Part shown: one piece after another, positions 7,038 to 15,025 of the stretch | Position numbering within the stretch: position 1 is the first letter of the stretch | Layout of the letters: each line of letters starts with the position of its first letter | Origin: a virus | Length of the DNA stretch: 21,922 nucleotides | Direction: 5' to 3' (one strand) | Virus record (IMG/VR): IMGVR_UViG_3300023174_000697 | Location: 1 to 21,922 of that record | The notes under the pieces: model-generated | The model's database searches: none | What the model was told of the DNA's origin: nothing | Seen by the model: only the letters and a program-made list of their open reading frames with translations | Made by a program: the position numbers and the translations under genes

Positions 7038-7046
7038 ATTATAGCA
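7038..7046 (-). promoter_or_regulatory. Extended -10 (TGCTATAAT), likely leaderless promoter for the gene starting at 7031
   Basis: The minus strand reads TGC-TATAAT, a perfect extended -10, followed by six bases (AGAATT) and the ATG at 7031. RNA polymerase usually starts 6-8 bases after the -10, so the transcript would begin at or next to the ATG. No Shine-Dalgarno is present and no good -35 is seen. The element lies in the 15-base gap after the previous stop codon. Confidence 0.5.
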
Positions 7047-7511
7047 CTAAATCGTGAATGCGTTGGACTCTCCAAGTAAAAGATTGTTGTTTTCTTCTGT
7101 AACAAGACCTGCAACTTGAACCTTAAACTTTATACGATTTGTTCCAGCTAGTTTAAAAACTGTTGCTGAAGAAATACTAACCGTATCTAGAAACTCATAA
7201 GCAGTATATGTTGATCCACCATTTGTAGACCATCTTACAAAAATGTCATATAGTGGTCTGTAAGAGGATGTTGTTGGTGTCCATTGAAGAGAGATAACAC
7301 TGCTATCTATCGATGCTGTCATTTGAGAAGTTGTTATTGGTAATACAGCTGGAATTTTTTTAGCATCTATATCTAAGTATGGAGACCATGAAGATTTCTG
7401 TGATCCATCTTCATTAGAAACTCTAAATCTTAATACATACTTATTGTTTTCATCAACCTTCTGCAAGGACTCTTGCTGGATAGAAACAATTTTGATATCT
7501 TCGGTAGCCAT
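7047..7511 (-). CDS. Tail protein with fibronectin type III-like domain
   Basis: 154 aa. A first beta segment (KYVLRFRVSNEDGSQKSSWSPYLDI, about 24-48) is followed by a domain from about 65 to 154 that looks like fibronectin type III: SSVISLQWTP, YDIFVRWSTNGGSTYTAYEF, then FKLAGTNRIKFKVQVAG, in the usual strand order with a conserved W and Y. Such Ig/FN3-like domains are common on phage tails and virions and often bind carbohydrates weakly. The ATG is embedded in the stop of the preceding tail gene (GTATAATGG), with a short G-run as a weak ribosome site, so translation is probably coupled. It belongs to the group of small tail-tip proteins after the two large baseplate genes. Virion location is inferred from context. 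Confidence 0.75.
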   Translation of the reverse strand: MATEDIKIVSIQQESLQKVDENNKYVLRFRVSNEDGSQKSSWSPYLDIDAKKIPAVLPITTSQMTASIDSSVISLQWTPTTSSYRPLYDIFVRWSTNGGSTYTAYEFLDTVSISSATVFKLAGTNRIKFKVQVAGLVTEENNNLLLGESNAFTI

Positions 7512-9118
7512 TATACCCCCACGTTTAGGTCAAGATTGAATTTGGCTTCAAATATGTTTGCGGAGTTGACCTCTTTAAGAATTGGTTTATTTGATTCATC
7601 TTGAACTGGAGAGTATGAGACCATTCCATAAATAGGGTTGTTTTCTCTATCTCTGTTATTTTCAAATCTTAATCCATCTAGTGCAACGTAGTATGATCCG
7701 TCTGAATATTGCACTACCCCATTTGGAGAAACTGCTGTGCTGCCAACATTTGCTGCCGTTACAGCATAGGATATAGTGTTAGTTATTGTATTAACATTTG
7801 TGGCTGAGAATGTTCCATTAAATGTTGCATCTACACTACTTACTGTAAACATCTGACCAACAATCATTTTTGGAGTAGTGCTTGTTGTGATTGTTGCAAT
7901 ATTATTGGTTAGCGACTTAGTTGTTACAGCAAGGTTTGCTGTTGGTACAGACACAAAAATTTTAACAATATCTACGGTTGCCCAGTTAAATCCAGAACTC
8001 TTTTTAAAGTCTCCCAAAGATAGGGTTTTTGTAAAATAGGTGTTGTTGCTAATGTAATCAGCTGAGGAAATGGTGAACTGTGCTTTTGCAAAGTCAGATC
8101 CTACGCCAGACTCTGTTTCATCAGAGCCGAACTCCATGAGGATATGCAAGTTTGCTGGAACTGAGGATGCTGGGTCTACTAGCAAAACAGACATTGCAAG
8201 TTTAATTTCATCGGATGAAGCATTCTTATCAAATGGATATTGCTTTCCAATTAAGTGAATATGTGGTTGAGCCAGTGCTACGTTTGAAGACGTATATGTT
8301 GCTGTCCAAATTCCATTAGCTGGTGTTGTGTCTATTCTAGACATTCCAGTAGATAAGGCAATTGATGCTTGTAGTAATCTTGGTTTTTCATTTTTAATTA
8401 CTGAAGATCTAGCTGCATTTTCAAATACTGGGTTTGTATTGTCAATACCGAAAACTACACCTGTTGCATTAGTATCAATAACCCCTGTACTATTAGCATA
8501 TATTGTTGTAGTTGGAGTAGATATTGTGGTTGCTTGGGTAAGTCCGTGATACTCCCAGTTTTCTGCCGTTGTAAAGTTATTTATAATTCTACTATCTATT
8601 CCAGAAGCAGTTGGATTTGATCCTGAAGAAAAAATTCCAGCCTCAGTTATTAAGTATCTTTCCTGAGATGGCAAGTCGCCAGATAAGATAACATTTGTTA
8701 CACCAGTTATGGTGTTTTGCTCAAATGTCCTAGATGTAATTGGGACTCTAAACATTTCAAAATCAAGAACTTCTTTGTTTTTAAAGTTAAGAACTGCAGT
8801 TCCAGAAATATTTTGTGATGCAATATTTGCGGCAGTTTTATCAACTGTGAACCAGTCTGTGCCTACAGGACTTTTTACTGTGTAAGTTCCATTAATAGAA
8901 AGAACGTTGCTAGATATTGTTACTAAGTCCCCAGGCAAAAATGGGTGTGCATTTGCAGCAACGTTTGCAACATTAGTTGTAATTGAATAAGAAGTAACAG
9001 CGTCAGAGTATGCAGTTCTTGGTCTTGACCCACAGCCGATTGCAATATACGATGCATATGCTGGTGCTTGATCGACCAGGTATTTTGCAATAATTGATTG
9101 CCCAGTAGTTGTAATCAT
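7511..9118 (-). CDS. Minor tail / baseplate protein with two inserted beta modules
   Basis: 535 aa. The start (MITTTGQSIIAKYLVDQAPAYASYIAIGCG) and the segment LDFEMFRVPI followed by ERYLITEAGIFSS have the feel of phage tail-fiber or baseplate proteins that share an N-terminal attachment domain. The middle (SAIALSTGM... HIHLIGKQYPFDKN... LHILMEFGSDE... NTYFTKTLSLGDFKKS) is beta-rich. Two copies of a roughly 70-residue module interrupt the core: residues 43-111 and about 402-470. The sequence resumes after the second as DGSYYVALDGLRFEN. No catalytic motif is visible. The ATG has no Shine-Dalgarno; instead TACAAT and TATAAT lie close upstream, overlapping the stop of the previous gene. Role as a tail-tip structural component is likely; receptor binding is possible. 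Confidence 0.8.
   Translation of the reverse strand: MITTTGQSIIAKYLVDQAPAYASYIAIGCGSRPRTAYSDAVTSYSITTNVANVAANAHPFLPGDLVTISSNVLSINGTYTVKSPVGTDWFTVDKTAANIASQNISGTAVLNFKNKEVLDFEMFRVPITSRTFEQNTITGVTNVILSGDLPSQERYLITEAGIFSSGSNPTASGIDSRIINNFTTAENWEYHGLTQATTISTPTTTIYANSTGVIDTNATGVVFGIDNTNPVFENAARSSVIKNEKPRLLQASIALSTGMSRIDTTPANGIWTATYTSSNVALAQPHIHLIGKQYPFDKNASSDEIKLAMSVLLVDPASSVPANLHILMEFGSDETESGVGSDFAKAQFTISSADYISNNTYFTKTLSLGDFKKSSGFNWATVDIVKIFVSVPTANLAVTTKSLTNNIATITTSTTPKMIVGQMFTVSSVDATFNGTFSATNVNTITNTISYAVTAANVGSTAVSPNGVVQYSDGSYYVALDGLRFENNRDRENNPIYGMVSYSPVQDESNKPILKEVNSANIFEAKFNLDLNVGV
7709..7915 (-). repeat. Beta module copy B in the 535-aa tail protein
   Basis: Residues about 402-470. Key elements are SLTNNIATITTS, IVGQMFTVSSVDATFNGTF, an N-T-I-S-Y-A-V strand, then AANVGSTAVSPNGVV. 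It shares with copy A (residues 43-111) the order N-x-A, G-(D/Q)-x-(V/F)-T-(I/V)-S-S, N-G-T-(Y/F), a final strand, and A-A-N. The repeat is seen at protein level; DNA identity looks low. Confidence 0.6.
8786..8992 (-). repeat. Beta module copy A in the 535-aa tail protein
   Basis: Residues 43-111: SYSITTNVANVAANAHPF, LPGDLVTISS, INGTYTV, DWFTVDKTAANIAS, ISGTAVLNF. It sits in a loop between the conserved AIGCG block and the LDFEMFR block. See copy B (7709-7915) and a more distant copy in the large neighbour (11945-12150). Confidence 0.6.
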
Positions 9119-9122
9119 ATCT

Positions 9123-9136
9123 ATTATATTGTACCA
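9123..9136 (-). promoter_or_regulatory. Overlapping -10 elements before the start at 9118
   Basis: The minus strand reads TGG-TACAAT-ATAAT-AGAT-ATG. TGGTACAAT (9136-9128) is an extended -10 ending nine bases before the ATG, and TATAAT (9128-9123) ends four bases before it. The same TGGTACAAT stands before the gene at 21639. No Shine-Dalgarno is present. The TATAAT includes the TAA stop of the preceding gene. Confidence 0.4.
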
Positions 9137-9603
9137 TTAATGACATTGCCATTTGTTAGAATCTCTACGTCAACATAATAGCCTGGCTTAATATCTTTAA
9201 GGTTTATCCTTACGTTACCGTTTGCATTTTGATCTGAGTCAAGTTCTGGCTCAATAAGTGGGTGCGACACATTATTTTCTGGGACATGCTTTTTTAAGTC
9301 TATCGCAAATCCACGAAATGTATTAGAGGAATTGTCGTTAAATGAAATTGCAGATTCTTTAGAAAAAGCTGTACCTGCATCTTGTATTGCAGTATAGTTT
9401 CTATTAAGTGGGCTATCAATAAGGTCTGATCTTGTAGCAGAGAGAATTTCGGTTCCACCGATTGTTGCAAAAATATAGTCTCCCATTGATTCTACAGAAA
9501 TATATGGATCATCAAGCACAACGTCTGGGCTTGCAATCTGAATTCCTTTTCTTATTCTTGTATAAATTGGCTCTGGAAGAAAAGGATTTACCGCACTAAC
9601 CAT
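9124..9603 (-). CDS. Small tail-region protein of unknown function
   Basis: 159 aa, acidic and beta-rich. The start MVSAVNPFLPEPIYTRIRKGIQIASPDVVLDDPYISVES is followed by GDYIFATIGGTEILSATRSDL, a serine/asparagine-rich middle (about 80-105), and a final domain with NGNVRINLKDIKPGYYVDVEILTNG. No cysteines, membrane segments or catalytic motif are visible. It lies between the giant tail protein and the 535-aa baseplate-type protein, sharing a TAATG stop/start with the former; a GGGAGG Shine-Dalgarno belongs to the overlapping junction at 9603. By position it is probably a connector or minor component of the tail tip. I do not recognise the family. Confidence 0.8.
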   Translation of the reverse strand: MVSAVNPFLPEPIYTRIRKGIQIASPDVVLDDPYISVESMGDYIFATIGGTEILSATRSDLIDSPLNRNYTAIQDAGTAFSKESAISFNDNSSNTFRGFAIDLKKHVPENNVSHPLIEPELDSDQNANGNVRINLKDIKPGYYVDVEILTNGNVINGTI

Positions 9604-12600
9604 TATGAGCCTCCCGATGGAATTTCGCTAACATAGATGGTCATTCTTGGACCATCCATTGATCTGCTGTATTCAATATTATACACCACAAATCTTGTAT
9701 CTGAACTAGACACCTGATCTATATTGGCTTGATCTTTATAATTTATGTTAATAATATCTCCAAGCTGTAATGTTGGGATTGCAAAAATAGAAAGACCAAT
9801 AGACTTTCTTGGCTGAATAATCTTGTCAACCATCCAACCCATTAAAGATTCTGCAGCATCCTGTGTTTGAATGTACTCAGAAGAGATGTTGAATTCTTTT
9901 CTTCCATAAGTAATTCTACTATTCTTAATTGATCTATAATCTCTTTTATTATTAAATACTTCGTTTGCATCAATTGTTCCGTATGAATCTACGTCAGACA
10001 CATTACCCTTTTCTTTAAAGAAATCATCTACAGTAAGATCGTGCTGTGATTCTTGGGTAAACGTTACGCCTAAAATTCTTAAATAGTTTCCACTTGTTTC
10101 ATCAAGGCTAAGGACTCTATCTGTTGTGTTGAATAGCAAGAACTCTGCACCATAAGCACTTGAAACAAATCCAGAAATTGAGTATCCCTGAAGCCTATTA
10201 AATGTTGGTGCAATCTTTGCAATAAGTGCAGGGTAAGCCTTGTCGTACTTAATGTTAAAGTATGCCAACTCTCTCATAATTGTTCCAAACTCTTCAAAGA
10301 ATATATCTACGCTTCGAGGAGCAATAGGGCTTACGCCAGAAAGGTAGGTGTCTGAAATTGTAGGTGGCAAGCCATATTTATCGTATGTGTCGTCTGTTTG
10401 AAACTTATCGTTTAAAGAAATTGCAGCATTAAGTGGTGTTTCTGCTGTATCGAAGTAGTTTGCCGCTTCGCTGTTTTTTACTGCATAAATGTTTTCAAAC
10501 ATTATTTTTGATGTGCCTCTAACAAAAAGTGCCGTCTTAGATGTTTTTATAATTGGATCATCATCCCTGACACGTCCCACTAGTTTGTTGTTAACATAAA
10601 TATAAAACTCGTATGCATTAAGCGTACCCTGATTATTTTCAGGAACAAACTCAGTATTTGTACCACGGATCTCTTTTACCTCTACAGCAATGTCGTATAC
10701 GGTTGGTCTTTCTTCGCCCTTCATTCTGTACTGTCCAGCAAATCTTCCGTCGTCAACGAGGACGCTTGTTAAGCCACTCCAGAGCTTGACTGGGACTGCT
10801 TTCGTAGCAGTAGTGTTTGCACCACCATTGGCAACAACCTTGTAAAAGAGAATGTTTGCAATATCTTCTGAGTTAGCAAAGTCTGAAATGTTACTTGATG
10901 ATAGTGCTGCAAGCTCTAAGAAGTATCCAGTATTTTTGGTTGGATTTACCATAAATCCTATACCACCTGAACCACCATTAATAGTAATAGCAGAAACTCC
11001 GTCTGTAGTGTCTCCGTTAATGTACGGCATACCTCCTGTTGGTGTTTGATATGCCATTTCGTTATTTTCTGGAGTACCTATAACTCTTAAACGTGTTCCA
11101 AAATGATTATAGATTTCTCCAATATCGGTGTAAGAGTATGAGATAAAGTCTTTTGCTTGATCTGCTGTATCAAAGTTTGGACCAGTAAAGACCAAAGCTG
11201 AGGACTGAATCTTTCCAGTTTGAGTAGTTGTCAGAGTTGTTGTGGAAATTTCTGAAGAGTACGGTGCTGACATATAGTTTTTTATTAGGGAGGCTCTGGT
11301 TGCCTGTTCACTCTTTTTATAAGAATAGCTTGTAGAAATGTTTGAGGCATTTATGTTTGCTGTTCCAAAGCCATTGCCACCGTCTGGATTAGTTTCGACC
11401 AAATAGCTATTGTAAATTTTTTTACCGCTAAGCTTAACTATATTTCCAAGAACTCCTGTAGGTGCTTTGTTTAGCTTAATACCTCCAGAGACTTTTGCCG
11501 ATACAAATGTTCCAGCCGCAATGTTTGTTCCTGTAACTTTTTGACCAACAATTATATATTTTCTATCAGCCTTTTTAATATATAAAATTTTTCCAGTATA
11601 TCCAACATTTGAGTTTGCAGCATTTTTTAAAACATCAACGTTCTTTGTACTAATAAAGGTATCGTTTAGCAATAGCTTAGAGTTCATCTCAATACCGCCA
11701 ATATTTGAATTAACCCAAGTTGGAAGCTTGTTTGAATGACTAGATATCTTTGTTCCAAACTCTCCTCGTCCGTGCTTCTTTACAGCACCATTTTTAATTC
11801 TAACAACACCGCCCACGGTTTCATAGGCTGGCTCTGTATAAATTCTTACACGACCTGTTGGATAAAGCTTTCCATTAAAAGGAATTTGAGAAAAGTATTT
11901 TTGATACTCTTCTACATCGTTAATCCAATAGTTGCTTGTTGACGATCTTCCGACAACATTTGCAGTTCCACTAACAGTGTGATTGCTTACAACTCTAAAC
12001 GATGTTGAGTTTGTAATTGCAGTCACCGTTGTGTTTAATCCAAACTGACCAGTATTTGAAAGTGTCTTAGAAATTTTATCGCCTACCTTTAAGCCAGTTG
12101 TTGAGCCAGCAGTTACCGTAACAACATTTGTTGAGGTGTTTGCAAGGTTAACAGTAAATTCTGCGGTAGTGGATGCCTGAGAAATACTATACTCTACTGC
12201 ATCGTATCTTATAATTTCTCCATTTGCATAAAAGTATCCATTGTAACGAGACAGCCAATACACACCGTCTCCAAGATCGAGGGTGTTGTTTACTACTGCA
12301 TTGTTTGCAGCGTATGGAACAGTAGTTGAAAGTTCCGAGTTAATAGGCACAGCTGACAATGAATATGCAGACTGTGAAGCTTTTTCCTCGTTGATAGATT
12401 TTGTATTTTCACTTGGTGCAATTTCCCATAAAAGAACTGGTTTATATGTCCAAGTTTTTTGTTCGTCAAGAAGTGCAGCCTGTCTAATCTCTTTATAAGT
12501 TTTTTGAATGTATCTTGATACGTAAGTAATCTTTCCATCATTAAATACATCATTCTTTTTATCACTAATTTCAATGATGTTCGCTAAGTTTGCGGATGGC

Positions 12601-14351
12601 GTTGAGTTTTTTACTACCCCAGACCTGTTGCTATCTTTTGTGCCACGAAGAACAAGGTTGATTTCAGAAGATGGGTTGTCTGGATTTCTGTCACCAGCGT
12701 TAGCCATCATATAGCTTCTGCTCATTAAGACAAAATTGTTGTACTCGTCAAAGAACATTGATGTTTGTGTTGCTATCGCCAGCTGTTCTAGGATTTCTGC
12801 AATTGTTGTATTTGGAGAAACAAAAAAGTTTGGTATTACTGGTTCTGGATCATTCTCAGATTTTAGGTATACATAGTTAGAAAAACCAATTGAGTCGAAG
12901 AGTGTTGCTAGGATATAGCTAAGGCTTGCATCAGTAACAATTAGTTCTGGTGCTGTAATTGATTCAAAATAGAAGTATAGATCTCTTAGATTAATTGTTG
13001 CAATTCTGTTTTCACTCTTTATTTCTGGAAATGAGTTAGCATACATAGTTTTAAGAGGAACATAATAATTTTGAAGTTGAGTTGGTGACGGAACATCTTT
13101 AATAATTTCATAAAACTTTATTTGCATATTACGTTTTACATATGGTGCAATAACGCTGTTTGCATTGTTTGTGTTTAGTACCTGGTCAAAGTCTGCAATT
13201 GTAATTGATCCATCTGATGCTAGTAGTTGACCTACTGGCATACCGCTTACACCAAGGTCTGACGCTACCTTGTTAATTGAGTAGTCTGTAGTAATATCAG
13301 TTAGATCGACTGCAAGGCGTGGGGATAGTTCTATTAAATCAAAAGGGTAGTCTATTCGACTCATTGTGGATACTACGACTCTTAACCCACGGATATAAGT
13401 AAACTGAGAAGATGATGTGTTTAAAAAATCATCAAACAACGGCGTTGTGGATGATACCGTTTCACTGCCACGTGACCAGACTCCGCTGCTGTAATGAAGC
13501 TCAAGGTATCCGTCACGACCAACCACTGGAGAAATATTATTACTTGTTTCATTAAAAGAAATTAGCTCTGCCCAGATATTGCTATTTTGTGGCAAATACT
13601 GTATCTTCCAATCTATTGGCACAACTCTGTTAACAATTTCATTTTCTGGTTCATAGAATGGATCTCCAATAACAGAGGTTCCATCAAAAATCTTTCTGGA
13701 GTTTCCAGTTCCAACATGCGTCTGCATCTTAAGAATGATTCTGTTAACAGGGATTACAGAGTTATATACAATGAATGGTGCTGCATCATCAATGTAGTAG
13801 TACGTTTTACCTGTTACTTTTTTATTTGCAATGCCTCGTTCTACTGTGACCGAAGTGTTGTCTACCTGCTGCTTTCTAAAAGATGTCCAATACTTAAATT
13901 TATCGTCCTTGTCTGAAATATAATATCTTGGACGCTTCATCATATCTGGGGATGTTGAGTGACCATAGTGACCAAGAGAGCTTCCAAATGCCATAGCCTT
14001 ATTGATTCCAGATCTTGGTCTAAATTGTTTAAAACAATCTTCAAGTGAAAATAGCAGTTTTTTCTTTTGATCTATAGATGAAAATGCCACTGGGACTGGA
14101 ACATCTGTGTCTGTTTCATACCCACCATCAACAGCAACGTCTGAGTCTGTATATCCTGTATATGCTACTGCTACGTCTGCTTCATCAAAGGAAGCCTGGA
14201 TTGTTTCTGGAACAGATGGTCTGTTTCTATAGTTACCAATTATTTTAATATTTTCTGCATCATTCATATTTATTTCAGCATAAATAGCAGCTTCTGCTTT
14301 TACTGTAGATGCTTGAGCCAAGTGAGTTTTAAGATAAGCATTTTCGTACAA
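9603..14351 (-). CDS. Very large minor tail / baseplate protein
   Basis: About 1582 aa from the TTG at 14351. The reading frame stays open to a TTG at 14387 (1594 aa), but the 14351 start lies two bases after the previous stop and has GGAAGAGG seven bases upstream, so I prefer it. N-terminal third: beta-rich with segments such as LEDCFKQFRPRSGINKAMAFGSS, IDDAAPFIVYNSVIPVNRIILKMQTHVG and WKIQYLPQNSNIWAEL. Middle: IATQTSMFFDEYNNFVLMSRSY and one module like those in the 535-aa protein (11945-12150). About 10445-11100 encodes a LamG/concanavalin-like beta sandwich ending YEFYIYVNNKLVGRV. The C-terminus (LQLGDIININYKD ... RFVVYNIEYSRSMDGPRMTIYVSEIP) looks like a baseplate hub tail domain. Likely the central tail-tip organiser with host-surface contact; no lytic enzyme motif is evident. 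Confidence 0.85.
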   Translation of the reverse strand: MYENAYLKTHLAQASTVKAEAAIYAEINMNDAENIKIIGNYRNRPSVPETIQASFDEADVAVAYTGYTDSDVAVDGGYETDTDVPVPVAFSSIDQKKKLLFSLEDCFKQFRPRSGINKAMAFGSSLGHYGHSTSPDMMKRPRYYISDKDDKFKYWTSFRKQQVDNTSVTVERGIANKKVTGKTYYYIDDAAPFIVYNSVIPVNRIILKMQTHVGTGNSRKIFDGTSVIGDPFYEPENEIVNRVVPIDWKIQYLPQNSNIWAELISFNETSNNISPVVGRDGYLELHYSSGVWSRGSETVSSTTPLFDDFLNTSSSQFTYIRGLRVVVSTMSRIDYPFDLIELSPRLAVDLTDITTDYSINKVASDLGVSGMPVGQLLASDGSITIADFDQVLNTNNANSVIAPYVKRNMQIKFYEIIKDVPSPTQLQNYYVPLKTMYANSFPEIKSENRIATINLRDLYFYFESITAPELIVTDASLSYILATLFDSIGFSNYVYLKSENDPEPVIPNFFVSPNTTIAEILEQLAIATQTSMFFDEYNNFVLMSRSYMMANAGDRNPDNPSSEINLVLRGTKDSNRSGVVKNSTPSANLANIIEISDKKNDVFNDGKITYVSRYIQKTYKEIRQAALLDEQKTWTYKPVLLWEIAPSENTKSINEEKASQSAYSLSAVPINSELSTTVPYAANNAVVNNTLDLGDGVYWLSRYNGYFYANGEIIRYDAVEYSISQASTTAEFTVNLANTSTNVVTVTAGSTTGLKVGDKISKTLSNTGQFGLNTTVTAITNSTSFRVVSNHTVSGTANVVGRSSTSNYWINDVEEYQKYFSQIPFNGKLYPTGRVRIYTEPAYETVGGVVRIKNGAVKKHGRGEFGTKISSHSNKLPTWVNSNIGGIEMNSKLLLNDTFISTKNVDVLKNAANSNVGYTGKILYIKKADRKYIIVGQKVTGTNIAAGTFVSAKVSGGIKLNKAPTGVLGNIVKLSGKKIYNSYLVETNPDGGNGFGTANINASNISTSYSYKKSEQATRASLIKNYMSAPYSSEISTTTLTTTQTGKIQSSALVFTGPNFDTADQAKDFISYSYTDIGEIYNHFGTRLRVIGTPENNEMAYQTPTGGMPYINGDTTDGVSAITINGGSGGIGFMVNPTKNTGYFLELAALSSSNISDFANSEDIANILFYKVVANGGANTTATKAVPVKLWSGLTSVLVDDGRFAGQYRMKGEERPTVYDIAVEVKEIRGTNTEFVPENNQGTLNAYEFYIYVNNKLVGRVRDDDPIIKTSKTALFVRGTSKIMFENIYAVKNSEAANYFDTAETPLNAAISLNDKFQTDDTYDKYGLPPTISDTYLSGVSPIAPRSVDIFFEEFGTIMRELAYFNIKYDKAYPALIAKIAPTFNRLQGYSISGFVSSAYGAEFLLFNTTDRVLSLDETSGNYLRILGVTFTQESQHDLTVDDFFKEKGNVSDVDSYGTIDANEVFNNKRDYRSIKNSRITYGRKEFNISSEYIQTQDAAESLMGWMVDKIIQPRKSIGLSIFAIPTLQLGDIININYKDQANIDQVSSSDTRFVVYNIEYSRSMDGPRMTIYVSEIPSGGS
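10445..11100 (-). other. LamG / concanavalin A-like domain region inside the large tail protein
   Basis: The encoded segment runs from GTRLRVIGTP through GGIGFMVNPTKNTGYFLELAAL, the strand pair ILFYKVVANGG and VPVKLWSG, VYDIAVEVKEIRG, to YEFYIYVNNKLVGRV and SKIMFENIYAV. The alternating strands and the final YxxYVNxxLVG are typical of laminin-G/concanavalin-like sandwiches, which often bind sugars. Boundaries are approximate. Confidence 0.5.
11945..12150 (-). repeat. Beta module copy C in the large tail protein
   Basis: The encoded stretch contains NLANTSTNVVTVTAGS, GLKVGDKISKTLSN, LNTTVTAITNSTSFRVV and SGTANVVG. It matches copies A and B in order: N-V-x-T-V, G-x-x-(V)-G-D, x-N-x-T-x-T, a strand, then G-T-A. 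It is more diverged than A and B are from each other, so homology is likely rather than certain. Confidence 0.45.
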
Positions 14352-14353
14352 TT

Positions 14354-15025
14354 CTAAACCTCTTCCAAAGTAATAGATATGTCCCAATAGTCAAATCCAG
14401 TGTTTGACTCTGATTCATGCTTTGCACTAACATGTCCTCTTTTATTTACTGTATAAGAAATATCAGAGATGTACATTTCTACTACTTCTGTATATTCTTG
14501 TAAATGTGCATATTTATTAGTTGTAAAGTTTTGTGGCTTATCATATGAAAGATAGACATAGAATGGACCTGTATGATTTTCATACCACTCAAGAATGTCT
14601 GCCCCACCTGCACCGCCGTCTACAGTGTACTGAAACTCTTGATATGTGTTTGGGTAGGTTAAATAATTAGTAAAAGCAGCATTTGTTGGAACACCAGTAG
14701 TAGTATTAAAGTCTGGGTCTCCTGCATATCTACGTGAAGGCAGCATCTCCCAAGAAACTGAAATATTCACTTTATCTGCAACATGGAATGAACGCATACG
14801 ACCATTAATCATGCGTTGGCGAGTTTCAATTCTTTGTGGGGTTACGTCAATTGGGGATCGATTATGATCTGACAGAATTAAGAATGTTGTTGCCGAAGCG
14901 GTATTGGCTCCTACCTCAAATCCGTCTGGATAAACCTTGCCAGAACCGTCTGCTGTGCCATCATTATCTGAAAACAAAATAGCTTGAGGACGATTATACT
15001 TTTGTCTATTTGAAACATATCCCAT
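14354..15025 (-). CDS. Distal-tail-like minor tail protein
   Basis: 223 aa. Starts MGYVSNRQKYNRPQAILFSDNDG and continues with beta-rich segments: VADKVNISVSWEMLPSRRYAG, FQYTVDGGAGGADILEWYENHTGPFYVYLSYD, and EVVEMYISDISYTVNKRG followed by FDYWDISITLEEV. The final repeated strands resemble distal tail (Dit) or tail-completion proteins. It follows directly after the tape measure gene, the usual place of Dit. The ATG shares its A with the TAA stop of the tape measure (TAATG) and has GGAGGG about 11 bases upstream, within the tape measure's last codons. No cysteine, membrane segment or enzyme motif. Dit is the best guess from order and size; it may be another ring-forming minor tail protein. Confidence 0.82.
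   Translation of the reverse strand: MGYVSNRQKYNRPQAILFSDNDGTADGSGKVYPDGFEVGANTASATTFLILSDHNRSPIDVTPQRIETRQRMINGRMRSFHVADKVNISVSWEMLPSRRYAGDPDFNTTTGVPTNAAFTNYLTYPNTYQEFQYTVDGGAGGADILEWYENHTGPFYVYLSYDKPQNFTTNKYAHLQEYTEVVEMYISDISYTVNKRGHVSAKHESESNTGFDYWDISITLEEV

Noticed and set aside
13587-13916. 109-codon plus-strand frame
   Set aside because: Antisense to the large tail protein; composition (W, N, C, I rich) is that of a shadow of AT-rich coding DNA.
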